Positions 46,421 through 57,648 of a DNA stretch of 64,000 nt are shown here, in pieces. Position 1 is the stretch's first letter. Each line of letters opens with the position of its first letter. Source of the stretch: Edaphochlamys debaryana (Eukaryota; Chlorophyta; Chlorophyceae; Chlamydomonadales); the NCBI GenBank assembly GCA_016858145.1, contig JAEHOE010000029.1:434001-498000 (forward strand). Direction: 5' to 3'. Below the pieces are notes generated by a model. It saw only the letters and a list, made by a program, of their open reading frames with translations. It did not search any database and was not told the origin of the DNA. Both the position numbers and the translations under genes were made by a program.

Positions 46421-48235
46421 GTGGCCGTTCGTAGTCCAAGCGCCACGTGCGGAGTCTTGAGGTGCACAAGCCCCTCGATTGGCCTTCTGACTTGTCGCCG
46501 GCTGCTCGGTTCGGGTTCTGCGCAGGACAAGTCGATTACTCGAGTGCGTCACACATGCACGAGGAGTAGGTTGCTGGTATACCGACCGCACGGCCTAGAG
46601 AGAGAGACTATGCTAGCGCTGTTGCGCGCACAATGTCAAGGACTGGCGTGCAGGTGGGGACTAGCCGCGATTCGCGGGGCGGGCCGGGGTTTGTGGCTGC
46701 CATGGTCAGTCGCGCGTACGCGTAGCAGCAAAAAGGTAAACATTGGTGAGCGCAATCAACCCGGGCAGCCCGCGTTGCCCGTTCGGCGCGCCGGCCGCGA
46801 CTGGCCGGCCCAGACACCTGAAGCACCCCAGGAGCTGCCGCGGCTTTCGCTGTGTCAAGCTAGCTAAAGTACGTCACTGAGCACAGCGCCGCGTCGCTGG
46901 AACAACGAAAACACCAGACGGCTCTCACATGCGGCCCTTCCGACGAGACACGGAGAGGCCTCCAGGATCTCACAGTTGTGCGCGCTGGCGCACTAGAAGA
47001 CAGGAGAGACACTGTTGAAGAGATAAAGCCAAAGCTCGGCTTCTCTCAGTGGGCGCCCACTGAGGCGCTCGCGTGTAGTGAGGCTATTTGCCCTATGTGA
47101 AGGTTGATGTGTTGAGCAGCAGCTAAGGGTATAACTATAGCAGGGCGGGGCTGACTTCGCGGTCAAGTAAGGGGGTGTCGGACGCGGTGAAACTTCGCAG
47201 CGCCCGCCGACAAAATGCCGTTGCAAGCTGAAGTACTCGGGAGAACTAAATCGCTTGGCACACAGGTGCAAGCGGTGAGGAAGTGTCAGTGCAGGCGGCG
47301 GCGAGTTGCAAAGTACGGATACGGCACCACACCTGGAGGTACCACAGAGGAGTGGACAGCGCTTGTATCTTGATACAGCATGCAGCGAGGGAACGGAAGG
47401 TAGAGGGGGGAGTGGATGGGGGACAGAAGGGAAGCGGTTTTGCAGGGAGGCGGAAAGAGGCTCTTGGAAGCAGAGCCCGCGCCAGTGGACCTACCCCGCA
47501 CCTGAATGGGTTACGCGCCGTAGGCTTTCCCATTGTCATGGGCTGCGATTTGTTAGGTGCTTGGGTCACTACACACCAATTGCGTGCGTAGAATCTCTCG
47601 GGTGTAGCCAGCCTTGGGGAGGAGGAGAACGAAGGCAGGTGAAGGCCAGGGCAGAAGGCCCATGTTTGCATGGCTCCCCGTGGGCTCCCCGCCCCTTGAG
47701 CAGGCAGCAAGCTGAGCACATGAACTTCTGCGGAATTCTGGGGCAACGACACTTAAATGTGACCAGCAACCATTCGGTGTTGGAGGTGGTCAAAGAGGGA
47801 GAGGATTCGGCGAGAACGGGCTTGAAGGGTGGTGAAGGAGGCGGAGGGCTTGGGGGAATGGGCTGGGAGGTGGAGGTGACGCACGGTGGCAAGGGACTGG
47901 GGGAGGCGGGCTCGGCGGCGGCGAGGGCGGCAGCAGTCCTCGGTGTTTACAATGAAGGACCCCCCTGGGGTCACAGCGCTGAACGCTGGGGCCAAGCGAC
48001 CCACCTCACGGGCTTGCCCCCTGCAAGCCAGAACGCAAGTCCCTGTCATAACTTGCACTGACCACACTCAGGTCCCACCTTAGTCCTTGGCACGCAATGA
48101 CCATGCTCAGCGTGTATCGATGGCCCCTCCTCGGCCGCGCCTCCTACCAGTAACCGTTCACCGTTCATCATGTGCTCACACTGTTGGCCGTACACCTCTC
48201 GATCCTGGCTCTCCCGACCCCACATTCACTCCCAC
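46421..48235. other. Intergenic stretch between the CAP gene and the second LINE
   Basis: It contains the CAP promoter on its left side. The forward frame at 47306-48061 (251 codons) has no splice signals, domain or biased composition I can recognise, so I do not call it a gene. Confidence 0.4.
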
Positions 48236-48236
48236 T

Positions 48237-48428
48237 CTGCGGCTCCCTCCCGTTTGTTATGCGCCGCAGAGGACTATGTCCCCTTTCCACAAGGTGCACA
48301 TCCCATCAAACGCCACGTGTAGCTCACCCGGTCCCCGCCCCTGCCCTGCGGCTCCCTCCCGTTTGTTATGCGCCGCCGGGCGAACCCCCCCCCCCCCTGC
48401 GGCTCCCTCCCGTTTGTTATGCGCCGCA
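48237..48428 (-). repeat. Three copies of a 31-bp block in the LINE 3' untranslated region
   Basis: TGCGGCTCCCTCCCGTTTGT followed by TATGCGCCGC occurs at about 48238, 48347 and 48398 on the given strand, separated by unrelated spacers of about 80 and 20 bp. The copies lie directly after the LINE stop codon at 48447. Confidence 0.8.
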
Positions 48429-48446
48429 GGGTGTGCCCCGCCTCCA

Positions 48447-49104
48447 TCAAGGGGCGTCCGGGCCTGCATACTGCACTGATCCGTCCGCCCTGGCCGCTAG
48501 GAAAGGGTGGTCGGTTGGGACCTCATCCCAGCCCCTGTGCGTGAGCCCAACCTCCGCAAAACACTGCAAACGGCCCTCAAACTCGCCTCGTGCTACTGCT
48601 AAAGCCTGTGCCATCATCAAGGAGTGGTCCTGAGCGTCCCTGTGCGCATACTTGTACCTTCTGGCCCGGTCCATCGCGCATATCGCGGCCAGACCCACCA
48701 CGTCCCACACTCGCGCATGAATCCCGGTGCCCTCTGGGGGCACAGCAAGCCACACCTCGTGTCGTTTCACCGCCCTGCCAATACCATGACTGAGGCGCAT
48801 ACGAACAGCCACAGCGGCTGGACAATACCAGAAATGGTGGAGCCGATCGCCTTGCTCCATGGCCCGCCCACACGGACACCTCGCCACGTTCTCAGTTCCT
48901 AACTGGCTCCGGTGCATGCCAAATCCCGGGAAGCCATCCATCGCCAGCCTCCACAAGGGCTCTTTATTGCCCGGATCCCACTTAATGCCCCACAACCTCG
49001 GCCAAACCGCTTTCAGACTTGCCACTGCTTCTGCTGATGCCGTGTCTGTGCCGTACGCCTCCTGAATGTAAAGTGCATGCTTCCGTGCTAGCTTAACCCG
49101 AGCC
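48447..49104 (-). pseudogene. LINE ORF2 C-terminal segment (left of the insertion)
   Basis: The minus frame starts mid-protein at the insertion boundary (ARVKLARKHALYIQEAYG) and runs to a stop at 48447. It carries KEPLWRLAMDGFPGFGMH and the HHCC zinc motif. It aligns by eye with the LINE fragment at 45000-45682 on the plus strand; they are related but clearly different subfamilies. Confidence 0.8.
49101..49104 (+). repeat. Target-site duplication AGCC, left
   Basis: AGCC immediately precedes TGTCACGCC at 49105 and recurs at 53527-53530 just after the element ends in CCCGACA. Collapsing one copy restores an unbroken LINE reading frame. Confidence 0.8.
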
Positions 49105-49133
49105 TGTCACGCCCTAGCGTGTCGTACCGCCCC

Positions 49134-49666
49134 GGGAAGACGGCGACGTCCAGCAGGCACGCCCTTGCTGACGTCCTCTGACACGTAGATGTGGGCCTAT
49201 CGCCCCCTCGCACGCTCAGCTTACTGGCGGATCGACGGTCGATGGCAAATTCGGCAGGAGCGCACTCAACTCCTTACAGCAGCTACGCAGCTCTCCTAGC
49301 TACGTGCTCAGCAATAACGGCTTGGTCTGTCCACTACGTAAGCAACACCGGCAAGCAGTACCAGAGAGCTTGGGAACAGACAACCTCACAGGTCTGTCCC
49401 TCGCTGATGTGCCCCTGCGGGCACCGTACGACACCATCTCTACGCCGTTGCCCACTCAATCCCACACTTCAGACGCTCGACTCAGCCCCACTGACAGCGG
49501 CAGGCTGACACTACATGCGATATTCACGCTAAAGCAACTGGGTTCGTGCGGGGCCTGCCCCGACCCGCCGACCCACACACGTCTTCCCGGCATGGCTCCA
49601 CGCCATCTTCACTTCCTCACTTCACCCCCAAACCTTTCAGGCACCGTGACACGCCAGTGCCCGACA
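49134..49666. repeat. B repeat, copy 1 left (533 bp)
   Basis: Begins GGGAAGACGGCGACGTCCAG, ends CCAGTGCCCGACA. Shares the diagnostic variants GATGTGGGCC and CTAGCTACGTGC with the right B of the same element. Confidence 0.95.
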
Positions 49667-49839
49667 GCTGTCACGCCCTAGCGTGTCGTACCGCCCCTAT
49701 CACGTGCCTAGCAGTCAGTCCCCCCCCCAGCTCCGGCGGCTATGCAGCCGTGGGCTGGAAGTGTATGCAGGCACGGACATGCTCAACTTGCGCCAAACCG
49801 TCACTCCAGAACAGATGATGCACCGGCAGTGGTGCGGAT

Positions 49840-50230
49840 GATAAGAGGTTGCCGCCACAAGTGGGCGGGCTTGAACAAGGCCAAGCGCTAGCCGTACCAG
49901 CGCTGCCAGGCGCACTACCCGTGCTCTCCCTAGCACGTCAGGCGCGATCTCAACACACTTCGGCACAGGCTATGGTGCTGAAGGTCACAGGTTGCCGACG
50001 CCCCGCTAGGCTGTCGGACTTCTCGATGCCGCCGCCGTGGCGGGCTTAACATTGGGGCCTTGCACGATGCGCCATGCCAAGTGCACCATGCTCCGTCCAT
50101 GCAGGCGCTTGCTGGTCTTTCCTCACCCGCTCAGCTAGTGGTCTTCTTATCTGCCAACGGGCGTCCTCTGCGCATCGGGGCCAGCCTTAAGACATAGCTC
50201 GTAGTCGACGTGGGCGCCACGCAACGTACG
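49840..50230. other. Internal unique region of the element, left of the minisatellite
   Basis: About 600 bp from the second A segment to the minisatellite (49669-50265) is non-repetitive and nearly identical in copy 2 (57651-58247). Only short frames occur. No protein family was recognised. Confidence 0.6.
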
Positions 50231-50264
50231 CCTCAGGCACGCGATGCCATGTGCCCTGGTGGTG

Positions 50265-51780
50265 GCGCGTCATGCTGGCAGAGCGCCGGCGAGGGGCCAG
50301 CGCCGCCGGGGGCCGCCGGCCGTTCGAGGCGCGGCGGGCCCACAACTGAAGAGGCGCCTGCGGCGGCGCCGAAGATCAAACAAACTGTGCCGCCGCTGCC
50401 GTGGCAGCCGGGCGGACTTGACACGAGGCGGAGCGCTGGCGAGGGGCCAGCGCCGCCGGGGGCCGCCGACCGTTCGAGGCACGGCGGGCCCACAACTGAA
50501 GAGGCGCCTGCGGCGGCGCCGAAGATCAAACCAACTGTGCCGCCGCTGCCGTGGCAGCCGGGCGGACTTGACACGAGGCGGAGCGCTGGCGAGGGGCCAG
50601 CGCCGCCGGGGGCCGCCGACCGTTCGAGGCACGGCGGGCCCGCAACTGAAGAGGCGCCTGCGGCGGCGCCGAAGATCAAACCAACTGTGCCGCCGCTGCC
50701 GTAGCAGCCGGGCGGACTTGACACGAGGCGGAGCGCTGGCGAGGGGCCAGCGCCGCCGGGGGCCGCCGACCGTTCGAGGCACGGCGGGCCCACAACTGAA
50801 GAGGCGCCTGCAGCGGCGCCGAAGATCAAACAAACTGTGCCGCCGCTGCCGTGGCAGCCGGGCGGACTTGACACGAGGCGGAGCGCTGGCGAGGGGCCAG
50901 CGCCGCCGGGGGCCGCCGACCGTTCGAGGCACGGCGGGCCCACAACTGAAGAGGCGCCTGCGGCGGCGCCGAAGATCAAACCAACTGTGCCGCCGCTGCC
51001 GTGGCAGCCGGGCGGACTTGACACGAGGCGGAGCGCTGGCGAGGGGCCAGCGCCGCCGGGGGCCGCCGACCGTTCGAGGCACGGCGGGCCCGCAACTGAA
51101 GAGGCGCCTGCGGCGGCGCCGAAGATCAAACCAACTGTGCCGCCGCTGCCGTAGCAGCCGGGCGGACTTGACACGAGGCGGAGCGCTGGCGAGGGGCCAG
51201 CGCCGCCGGGGGCCGCCGACCGTTCGAGGCACGGCGGGCCCACAACTGAAGAGGCGCCTGCAGCGGCGCCGAAGATCAAACAAACTGTGCCGCCGCTGCC
51301 GTGGCAGCCGGGCGGACTTGACACGAGGCGGAGCGCTGGCGAGGGGCCAGCGCCGCCGGGGGCCGCCGACCGTTCGAGGCACGGCGGGCCCACAACTGAA
51401 GAGGCGCCTGCGGCGGCGCCGAAGATCAAACCAACTGTGCCGCCGCTGCCGTGGCAGCCGGGCGGACTTGACACGAGGCGGAGCGCTGGCGAGGGGCCAG
51501 CGCCGCCGGGGGCCGCCGACCGTTCGAGGCACGGCGGGCCCACAACTGAAGAGGCGCCTGCGGCGGCGCCGAAGATCAAACCAACTGTGCCGCCGCTGCC
51601 GTGGCAGCCGGGCGGACTTGACACGAGGCGGAGCGCTGGCGAGGGGCCAGCGCCGCCGGAGGCCGCCGACCGTTCGAGGCACGGCGGGCCCACAACTGAA
51701 GAGGCGCCTGCGGCGGCGCCGAAGATCAAACCAACTGTGCCGCCGCTGCCGTGGCAGCCGGGCGGACTTGAAACGAGCGA
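50265..51780. repeat. 150-bp minisatellite, 10 units
   Basis: The phrase GCTGGCGAGGGGCCAGCGCC recurs every 150 bp from about 50285 to 51636 (first copy with GCCGGC). A 450-bp higher-order period is visible: GCAACTG variants at 50641 and 51091, GTAGCAG at 50700 and 51150, and CCTGCAGCGG at 50807 and 51257. The unit is 50 codons long and lacks stops in several frames on both strands, which creates long but probably meaningless open frames. Confidence 0.95.
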
Positions 51781-52035
51781 GCCCTCATGACTCGCAGCCA
51801 CTGTGCCGCCGCCCCGGAGACGGTCGGTCTTGACGGTGCCGCCGCCGTGGTAGGCAGGCGGGCTTGAAACGAGCGAGCCCTCATGACTCGCAACCACTGT
51901 GCCGCCGCCCCGGAGGCGGTCGGTCTTGACGGTGCCGCCGCCGTGGTAGGCAGGCGGCCTTGACAGCGAGCAGGGCGATGACCACGCGGCTGTCCATAGA
52001 CAGGTGTCTCGCCGCTGCTGCGCTCTGCCCCTGGG

Positions 52036-52650
52036 CTACAGGCCCCAACACCAGAGCCTGCCGACCTGGCGCCCTCCTACAGAGCTGCCGCCCGGGTCGT
52101 AGGTCTCGCAGCCGTGGCTGCCTCCCGCGCGCGCAGATGCCCCCACCTGTGTGTTCGCACTGCCGTAGCGCTGCACGAACCTGCTGCTCGGAGCTTTGTA
52201 GGGGTTATCTGGTGCCAACGCACGGAGCTCAGGCTCACCCTTGGGCGAGGATGCTTCGGGAGCCAGAGAGGGGGCTGCGGACGTCAATGTAGCAAGACGG
52301 GGTATCAACGGGTGGCACTCCTCGACGCTACTGCTGCCGCAGCCTTGGCTGCCCGTGCTGGCGGTGCACTTTGCAACGCCATAACCCTCTGGCGCCTGCT
52401 GTGTGTCACGAGGGGACGAGCGAACCCGAGGAAGGCACTCCCAGAACACACGCAGCGCCGCCACGCTCCTTAGAGCGCCAGTCACAATCTTGCGCTCCCC
52501 GATCGCCATGGTGCGCCGCTGCAGACGAACAAGCTGTAGGCTGCTGAGGCGACGCACGGGGTCAGCGGGAGTGGCACCGCGTGTAGAAACCCGGTCCCCT
52601 CCCGCGCCCGCACCCGAAAGGCTCAGATCCGGGCCATGGCCCATACACAA
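52036..52650 (-). CDS. Conserved 204-codon open frame in the element, copy 1 (function unknown)
   Basis: The only non-repetitive frame of size in the element. It is present in both copies with the same predicted protein; the single base difference I found in it (52586 versus 61168) is synonymous (third base of a Ser codon). Composition is Ser/Gly/Pro-rich with no recognised motif. It may be coding or simply a shared open stretch between two recent copies. Confidence 0.3.
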   Translation of the reverse strand: MCMGHGPDLSLSGAGAGGDRVSTRGATPADPVRRLSSLQLVRLQRRTMAIGERKIVTGALRSVAALRVFWECLPRVRSSPRDTQQAPEGYGVAKCTASTGSQGCGSSSVEECHPLIPRLATLTSAAPSLAPEASSPKGEPELRALAPDNPYKAPSSRFVQRYGSANTQVGASARAGGSHGCETYDPGGSSVGGRQVGRLWCWGL

Positions 52651-52993
52651 ATGGCGGCTAGAGCCACCGATTCAGCGCTCGTGAGCGCGCCACGCGAAGT
52701 CACCATCATCATCGTCAAGGGCCCTGACCCCTGGCTGTTCGGCGATTTGCAGAACTCATCTGCAGTAGGCCATGGCCACGAGCTCCAAAACACAGATCTT
52801 CGTCGCGCGACGGCGTGAAGCACTCCCGATGGTGCTCCAATTGCCCAGCACGTACGCAGCCGTAGCTGCGATCCACCGCCACGATAGAGGCCTTAACCTC
52901 TCATGCACTCCAGTCAACGACGCTGCGGCTTGCCGCGAGAAAGTCCTCCGACGATCAAGCGATCAGTGGCGCGCAGCGGTCTGTTCCCAAGCT

Positions 52994-53526
52994 GGGAAGA
53001 CGGCGACGTCCAGCAGGCACGCCCTTGCTGACGTCCTCTGACACGTAGATGTGGGCCTATCGCCCCCTCGCACGCTCCGCTTACTGGCGGATCGACGGTC
53101 GATGGCAAATTCGGCAGGAGCGCACTCAACTCCTTACAGCAGCTACGCAGCTCTCCTAGCTACGTGCTCAGCAATAACGGCTTGGTCTGTCCACTACGTA
53201 AGCAACACCGGCAAGCAGTACCAGAGAGCTTGGGAACAGACAACCTCACAGGTCTGTCCCTCGCTGATGTGCCCCTGCGGGCACCGTACGACACCATCTC
53301 TACGCCGTTGCCCACTCAATCCCACACTTCAGACGCTCGACTCAGCCCCACTGACAGCGGCAGGCTGACACTACATGCGATATTCACGCTAAAGCAACTG
53401 GGTTCGTGCGGGGCCTGCCCCGACCCGCCGACCCACACACGTCTTCCCGGCATGGCTCCACGCCATCTTCACTTCCTCACTTCACCCCCAAACCTTTCAG
53501 GCACCGTGACACGCCAGTGCCCGACA
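52994..53526. repeat. B repeat, copy 1 right (533 bp)
   Basis: Matches the left B repeat of the same element except for one base that I see (CGCTCCGC for CGCTCAGC near 53077). Ends CCCGACA, followed by the AGCC target copy. Confidence 0.95.
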
Positions 53527-53530
53527 AGCC
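53527..53530 (+). repeat. Target-site duplication AGCC, right
   Basis: Second copy of the 4-bp target. The next bases (GGTCCCAATTGC) continue the interrupted LINE. Confidence 0.8.
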
Positions 53531-56215
53531 GGTCCCAATTGCAAGTGCGTGGCCAGGCTAACTGTCATCTTTGCCAAGCTGACGTCCTCCCAGCCTATGC
53601 CCCTGGCAACGTTCGCCCAAGCCTCTTCTTCCCCTGGGGCGGCCGCCTGATCGTCCACCCCCCGTGCTGCTTCGGCCCACCCGGCCGGGAGCCGGCTAAT
53701 AAGCGCGCCCAGGCGCTGTCCCATGTCTAGTCCATTGCGGAGTGCTTGCGGGAGCGCTCCCACCTGCGTGCCCAAAATGCTCTGTACTACCCTTTCGGTA
53801 TATGACCTGTTGATCTGGGCCCTCGCCCGTGCGAGAGCCCGGCCTATGCTGCCCTCCAGCCCGTGCATCCCTCGGATGCGCTCAAGCTCATCTAGGCAGC
53901 GGACTGCCGTGCCTACTGTCCGCAGTCCCGGAACCGCGAACAGATCTGTGAACTCGCCTTCGAGGCCCCAGCTCGGGGCGTTGTTGTCGATGTTCCCCGC
54001 GGGCAGGGCTGGTTGCCCCAAAGCGGTGCATTGTAGACCCAGGCTCCGGCTGGCATGGGAGCAATCACTTGGGCCCGGGGCAGCAGCGCTAGCGCGCCTG
54101 CCACGCGCACCAGTGCTGGTGAGGTTGCGCGTGGGACTGTGGCCCCCAAGATGCGGAGACCGATCGACGAGGTCGGGCGCCGCATTGTCAGGAGGCAGAG
54201 CGGGTGTGCTGCTGGGTGGGTTGAGCGGAGCAGGGAGACGAGCGGCGCGGTCCACGGCGGGCGGTAGCGGAGGAGGCCGCAGGCGCCCAGAATGCCACGG
54301 ACTGCCGCACTCGCGTGCCTGGCGCCAGTGTGCTCGACGAGGGGGAGCAGGCCAAAGCCGCCAACTGCCGGGGAGAGGTACATGCAGCTCGTGGGTGCTC
54401 CTGCGGGCAGTGCGTTGGGGTTGTCCCTGTATCGAGCAGGCGTCATGTTGCGGTCGGTCAGGGCCGCCACCGTGCCCACTAGGTGCTCTGTCGCCGTACG
54501 AGGGGGTAGGCCGTTGTGCTGGCAGTGGTAGAGGAGGGTGCCCAGGCCGTAGGCGGACAGGCATGAGGCAACGCCGAAGGCTGAGAGGCCCATCCTCGCG
54601 ATCAGAGTCAGGCGGCTGAGGAACTTGTCCAGCAGGGGGGGAGGGAGGGGAGTGGCCGCCGTTGGTTGTGTGGAGAACGTGACGCCAAGGGTGCGTGCAG
54701 AGGCGGCGAGGTGGAGGCCGGCAACCTGCTCCGCAGCCTGGGGTCCGGGGGGGGGATGCTGCTGGAGGGCCGGGGGCGGCGGCGTGCCGATGCGGAGGAG
54801 CTCGCACTTTCCCACGTTGAGGCGTTGGCCTGACGCTGCTGCGAAGGTGTCCATGGCGCTCATCAGGGCGGAGACGAGGGCGGTGGATCGCAGGATCTGT
54901 CCGTAGTCATCTGCATACTGGCTGGCTGTGAGGCGCGTGTTGGCTAGGGCGAACCCCAGTTCAAGTCGCTTGAGGAAGGAGAGCAGGGCTTGTCCGGGGG
55001 CCAGGTAGAGAAGGGGGGCCAGCGGGCAGCCCTGTCGTACCCCAGCTGTAACTGCCTTATAGCTGGAAAGCTGACCGTTGACCAAGGCAGCCGATCTGGT
55101 GCCCGTGTAGATCAGTCTGACCCATCTAAGAAAGCCATCGCCAACCCCCAGAGCATCCAGGCAGGCGAGGAGGAACGGCCTGTCCACGGTGTCGTACGCT
55201 TTGTGGAAGTCAAGGAAGGCTATGAGGCCCGACTCGCCTGATTTGCGCAAGGACTCAGCGAGCAGCTGCATGAGGAGGATGTTGTCAGAGATGAGGCGAA
55301 GGGTGAGGAAGGCGGTCTGCTCGTTGTCAATGGCCTCCACGAAGGCGGGGAGGAGGCGGCGGGCGAGGACGCGGGCAAGGAGGCGGTAGTCCGTGTCCAG
55401 GAGGGCGATTGGGCGGTACATGGCGGCGACAGCTGGGTCCCCGCCCTTGTGAAAGCACGAGATCACTGCGTCCAGAAAGCCTGCTGGGGTCGACTCGGTG
55501 GTCCCAATGGCGGTGAAGACGTCAACGAGGATAGGGGTTAGCTGTGCTGCGTACGCCTTGTAGAGATCCATGGGGATGCCATCTGCGCCGGGGGCAGTTC
55601 CGGGCCGGGCGCCGGCAATAGCTGTGGCTACCTCCTTTGCCAGAACCTCCGCTGCCCCCATCTCGGCTACACGGCTCGGCGGGCAGCGGTTGCCGGCTGC
55701 ACGTAGGGCGTGTAAGACCTGTGCGCGGGCTTCTGGGTCGGCAGCTGCGGCTGTGCTGACTCTGCTCCAGAACTCTGCCATCACCTCAGGTAACTCTTCG
55801 GGATTGGTTGCCTGGGACCCGTCAGGGCGCTGAAGCTGTCGTATGACGCAGCCACCTGAGACGGGGCGGATTAGTCGTGTGATGGCTGGGCAGGGGCGCT
55901 CCCCAGTCCGGAGCCAGGCTTGACGTGCGCGGCGGGCCCATGGTGCTGCGGCGCGGAGGCTGGCGGCGGCGGCAGCTGCGCGCGCGGCGGCCGCTGCTGA
56001 CGCGGCGCTGAGGTCGCCCGCTGCTACGGCTGCAAATGCTGCGGCTTCTGCTTGGGCAGCCGCCTCTGCTTCTGCAGTTGCCTGCAGGCGGCGCTGGCGG
56101 GCCATACGGTTGAGTCGGTTGCAGCTGATGAGGAGGGAGCGCTTGAAGCGGGTCCACCACTGCAGGCACTCGGCGGGCGTGGTTGGGCGTGCGGCACTCG
56201 CTTGTATAAGCCAGT
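53527..56215 (-). pseudogene. LINE reverse transcriptase segment (right of the insertion)
   Basis: The frame from 56215 down to about 54020 encodes the RT with GTAPGADGIPMDLYKAY, FLDFHKAYDTVDRPF, QGCPLAPLLYL and ASQYADDYGQ. Around 54010-54030 the homologous sequence moves to a second frame (LGQPALPAGNIDNNAPSWG onward), so a small indel has broken the ORF. It then reaches the insertion at 53530. The endonuclease domain is absent at the 5' end. Confidence 0.8.
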
Positions 56216-57059
56216 CGCCAGTCGGCAGCAGTCGGCAGCAGTCGGCAGCAGTCGGCAGCAGTCGCCAGTCGCCAGTCGCCAGTCGGCAGCAGGCTCGGCG
56301 GCTGGGGGCTAGGAAGCGGCGAGGGCGGTGTGTGCTTGGGGCCACCGGGCTCGGGGGCGGCGATGGGGGGATGGAGCGTGGCGGCACGGGGCTCGGCGCG
56401 GGAGGCGAGGCGGTGGCGGTCTCGGTGGCTGGGGACTAGGAAGCGGCGACGGCGGCGGAGGGCTAGCCGGCTAGGGGGCGCCGGACTCTGTGGGGGTGGT
56501 GACGGCGAAAGGAGACTGGGTGGCGGCGGGCTTGGGGGCGGCGAGGGTTAAAAGACGAGAGTGTCAGGCAAACGAGGGTGGCGGCGAGGGTGGCGGCGGG
56601 CTCGGGGATTTGGGGCTTGGTGGGGGTTGACGGTGACTGAGGGTTGGGTTGGGGCAGGGGCGGCGGCAGACTGGGCGGCAGCGGGGCTTGAGGGTCGGGG
56701 CCGGGTGACGGGGGTGTCGGCGTCGGGGTGTCGGTCTCACTTCCAGAGACGCGGCCGTCGCCTCCTGGTGGCCTCTCCGGCATCTCCAGCATCTTGTGCG
56801 ATAAGCCGGGTTCAGTTTTTGTGGTTGTTGTCTGCACCTGCTCGCACGGGGGACGGCGCTGCCTGCTGCCATGGGCGTATGGTGACTGGGAGCCCGGAGC
56901 CGCGGAGGATGGAGCGGCGGCACCAGTCGTAGCCCCGGTGCCCGTGGGTGGGGTGGCCCCCTGGCGCAGAGGCGAATGCAGGAGAGGGCAGGACCTGCAC
57001 TGAGAGGTAAAGCCAAGATGACGAGGGACAGCAGCGCTATAAGTCTTGCCCGGCGGGAT
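56216..57059. other. Low-complexity segment between LINE and second element
   Basis: 56220-56260 holds GTCGGCAGCA repeated four times, flanked by GTCGCCA repeats (56261-56281). The rest is G-rich; its minus strand reads as Pro/Ser/Thr-rich frames with no domain. It could be degraded 5' LINE sequence or host DNA. Confidence 0.5.
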
Positions 57060-57063
57060 GGCC
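57060..57063 (+). repeat. Target-site duplication GGCC, left
   Basis: GGCC precedes TGTCACGCC at 57064 and recurs at 62109-62112 after the element. Confidence 0.75.
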
Positions 57064-57115
57064 TGTCACGCCCTAGCGTGTCGTACCGCCCCTATCACGT
57101 GCCTAGCAGTCAGTT

Positions 57116-57648
57116 GGGAAGACGGCGACGTCCAGCAGGCACGCCCTTGCTGACGTCCTCTGACACGTAGATCTGGGCCTATCGCCCCCTCGCACGCTCA
57201 GCTTACTGGCGGATCGACGGTCGATGGCAAATTCGGCAGGAGCGCACTCAACTCCTTACAGCAGCTACGCAGCTCTCCTAGCTGCGTGCTCAGCAATAAC
57301 GGCTTGGTCTGTCCACTACGTAAGCAACACCGGCAAGCAGTACCAGAGAGCTTGGGAACAGACAACCTCACAGGTCTGTCCCTCGCTGATGTGCCCCTGC
57401 GGGCACCGTACGACACCATCTCTACGCCGTTGCCCACTCAATCCCACACTTCAGACGCTCGACTCAGCCCCACTGACAGCGGCAGGCTGACACTACATGC
57501 GATATTCACGCTAAAGCAACTGGGTTCGTGCGGGGCCTGCCCCGACCCGCCGACCCACACACGTCTTCCCGGCATGGCTCCACGCCATCTTCACTTCCTC
57601 ACTTCACCCCCAAACCTTTCAGGCACCGTGACACGCCAGTGCCCGACA
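57116..57648. repeat. B repeat, copy 2 left (533 bp)
   Basis: Carries the variants GATCTGGGCC and CTAGCTGCGTGC, both shared with the right B of this element and absent from copy 1. Confidence 0.95.

Larger units (their letters stand above)
49105..53526. mobile_element. Split-direct-repeat element, copy 1 (4422 bp)
   Basis: Order: A (49105-49133), B (49134-49666), GC, A (from 49669), internal region with minisatellite (to 52993), B (52994-53526). Ends are TG...CA with imperfect 19-bp inverted termini (TGTCACGCCCTAGCGTGTC against TGTCGGGCACTGGCGTGTC). Flanked by AGCC. No reverse transcriptase, recombinase or transposase motif was recognised, so it is probably non-autonomous. Read on the minus strand, the arrangement is the split-direct-repeat topology known from PAT/TOC-type retroelements, and the tandem-repeat core recalls Chlamydomonas TOC1. 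The 4-bp duplication is unlike tyrosine-recombinase elements, so the class is open. Confidence 0.85.
48236..56215 (-). mobile_element. L1-type LINE, decayed, split by a 4.4-kb insertion
   Basis: The RT part is at 56215-53527 and the C-terminal part at 49104-48447; the reading frame joins exactly across the insertion once one 4-bp target copy is removed. RT hallmarks: FLDFHKAYDTVDRPFLL, QGCPLAPLLYL and YADD. The C-terminal half has CPCGRAMEQGDRLHHFWYC. The endonuclease half is missing 5' of a short tandem repeat at 56216. A frameshift lies near 54010-54030. Confidence 0.8.

Noticed and set aside
47306..48061. 251-codon plus-strand frame
   Set aside because: No domain, no splice signals, and high GC makes such frames common by chance.
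49105..49666. Left A-B unit as an independent MITE next to the full element
   Set aside because: Both copies have the same A-B-GC-A arrangement with target duplications outside the whole composite, so the A-B unit moves as part of the element. Not fully excluded.
50233..51897. 554-codon minus-strand frame (and 529- and 470-codon frames) over the minisatellite of copy 1
   Set aside because: The 150-bp unit is stop-free in several frames on both strands, so long frames arise automatically. No frame is favoured and no start context or family supports one.
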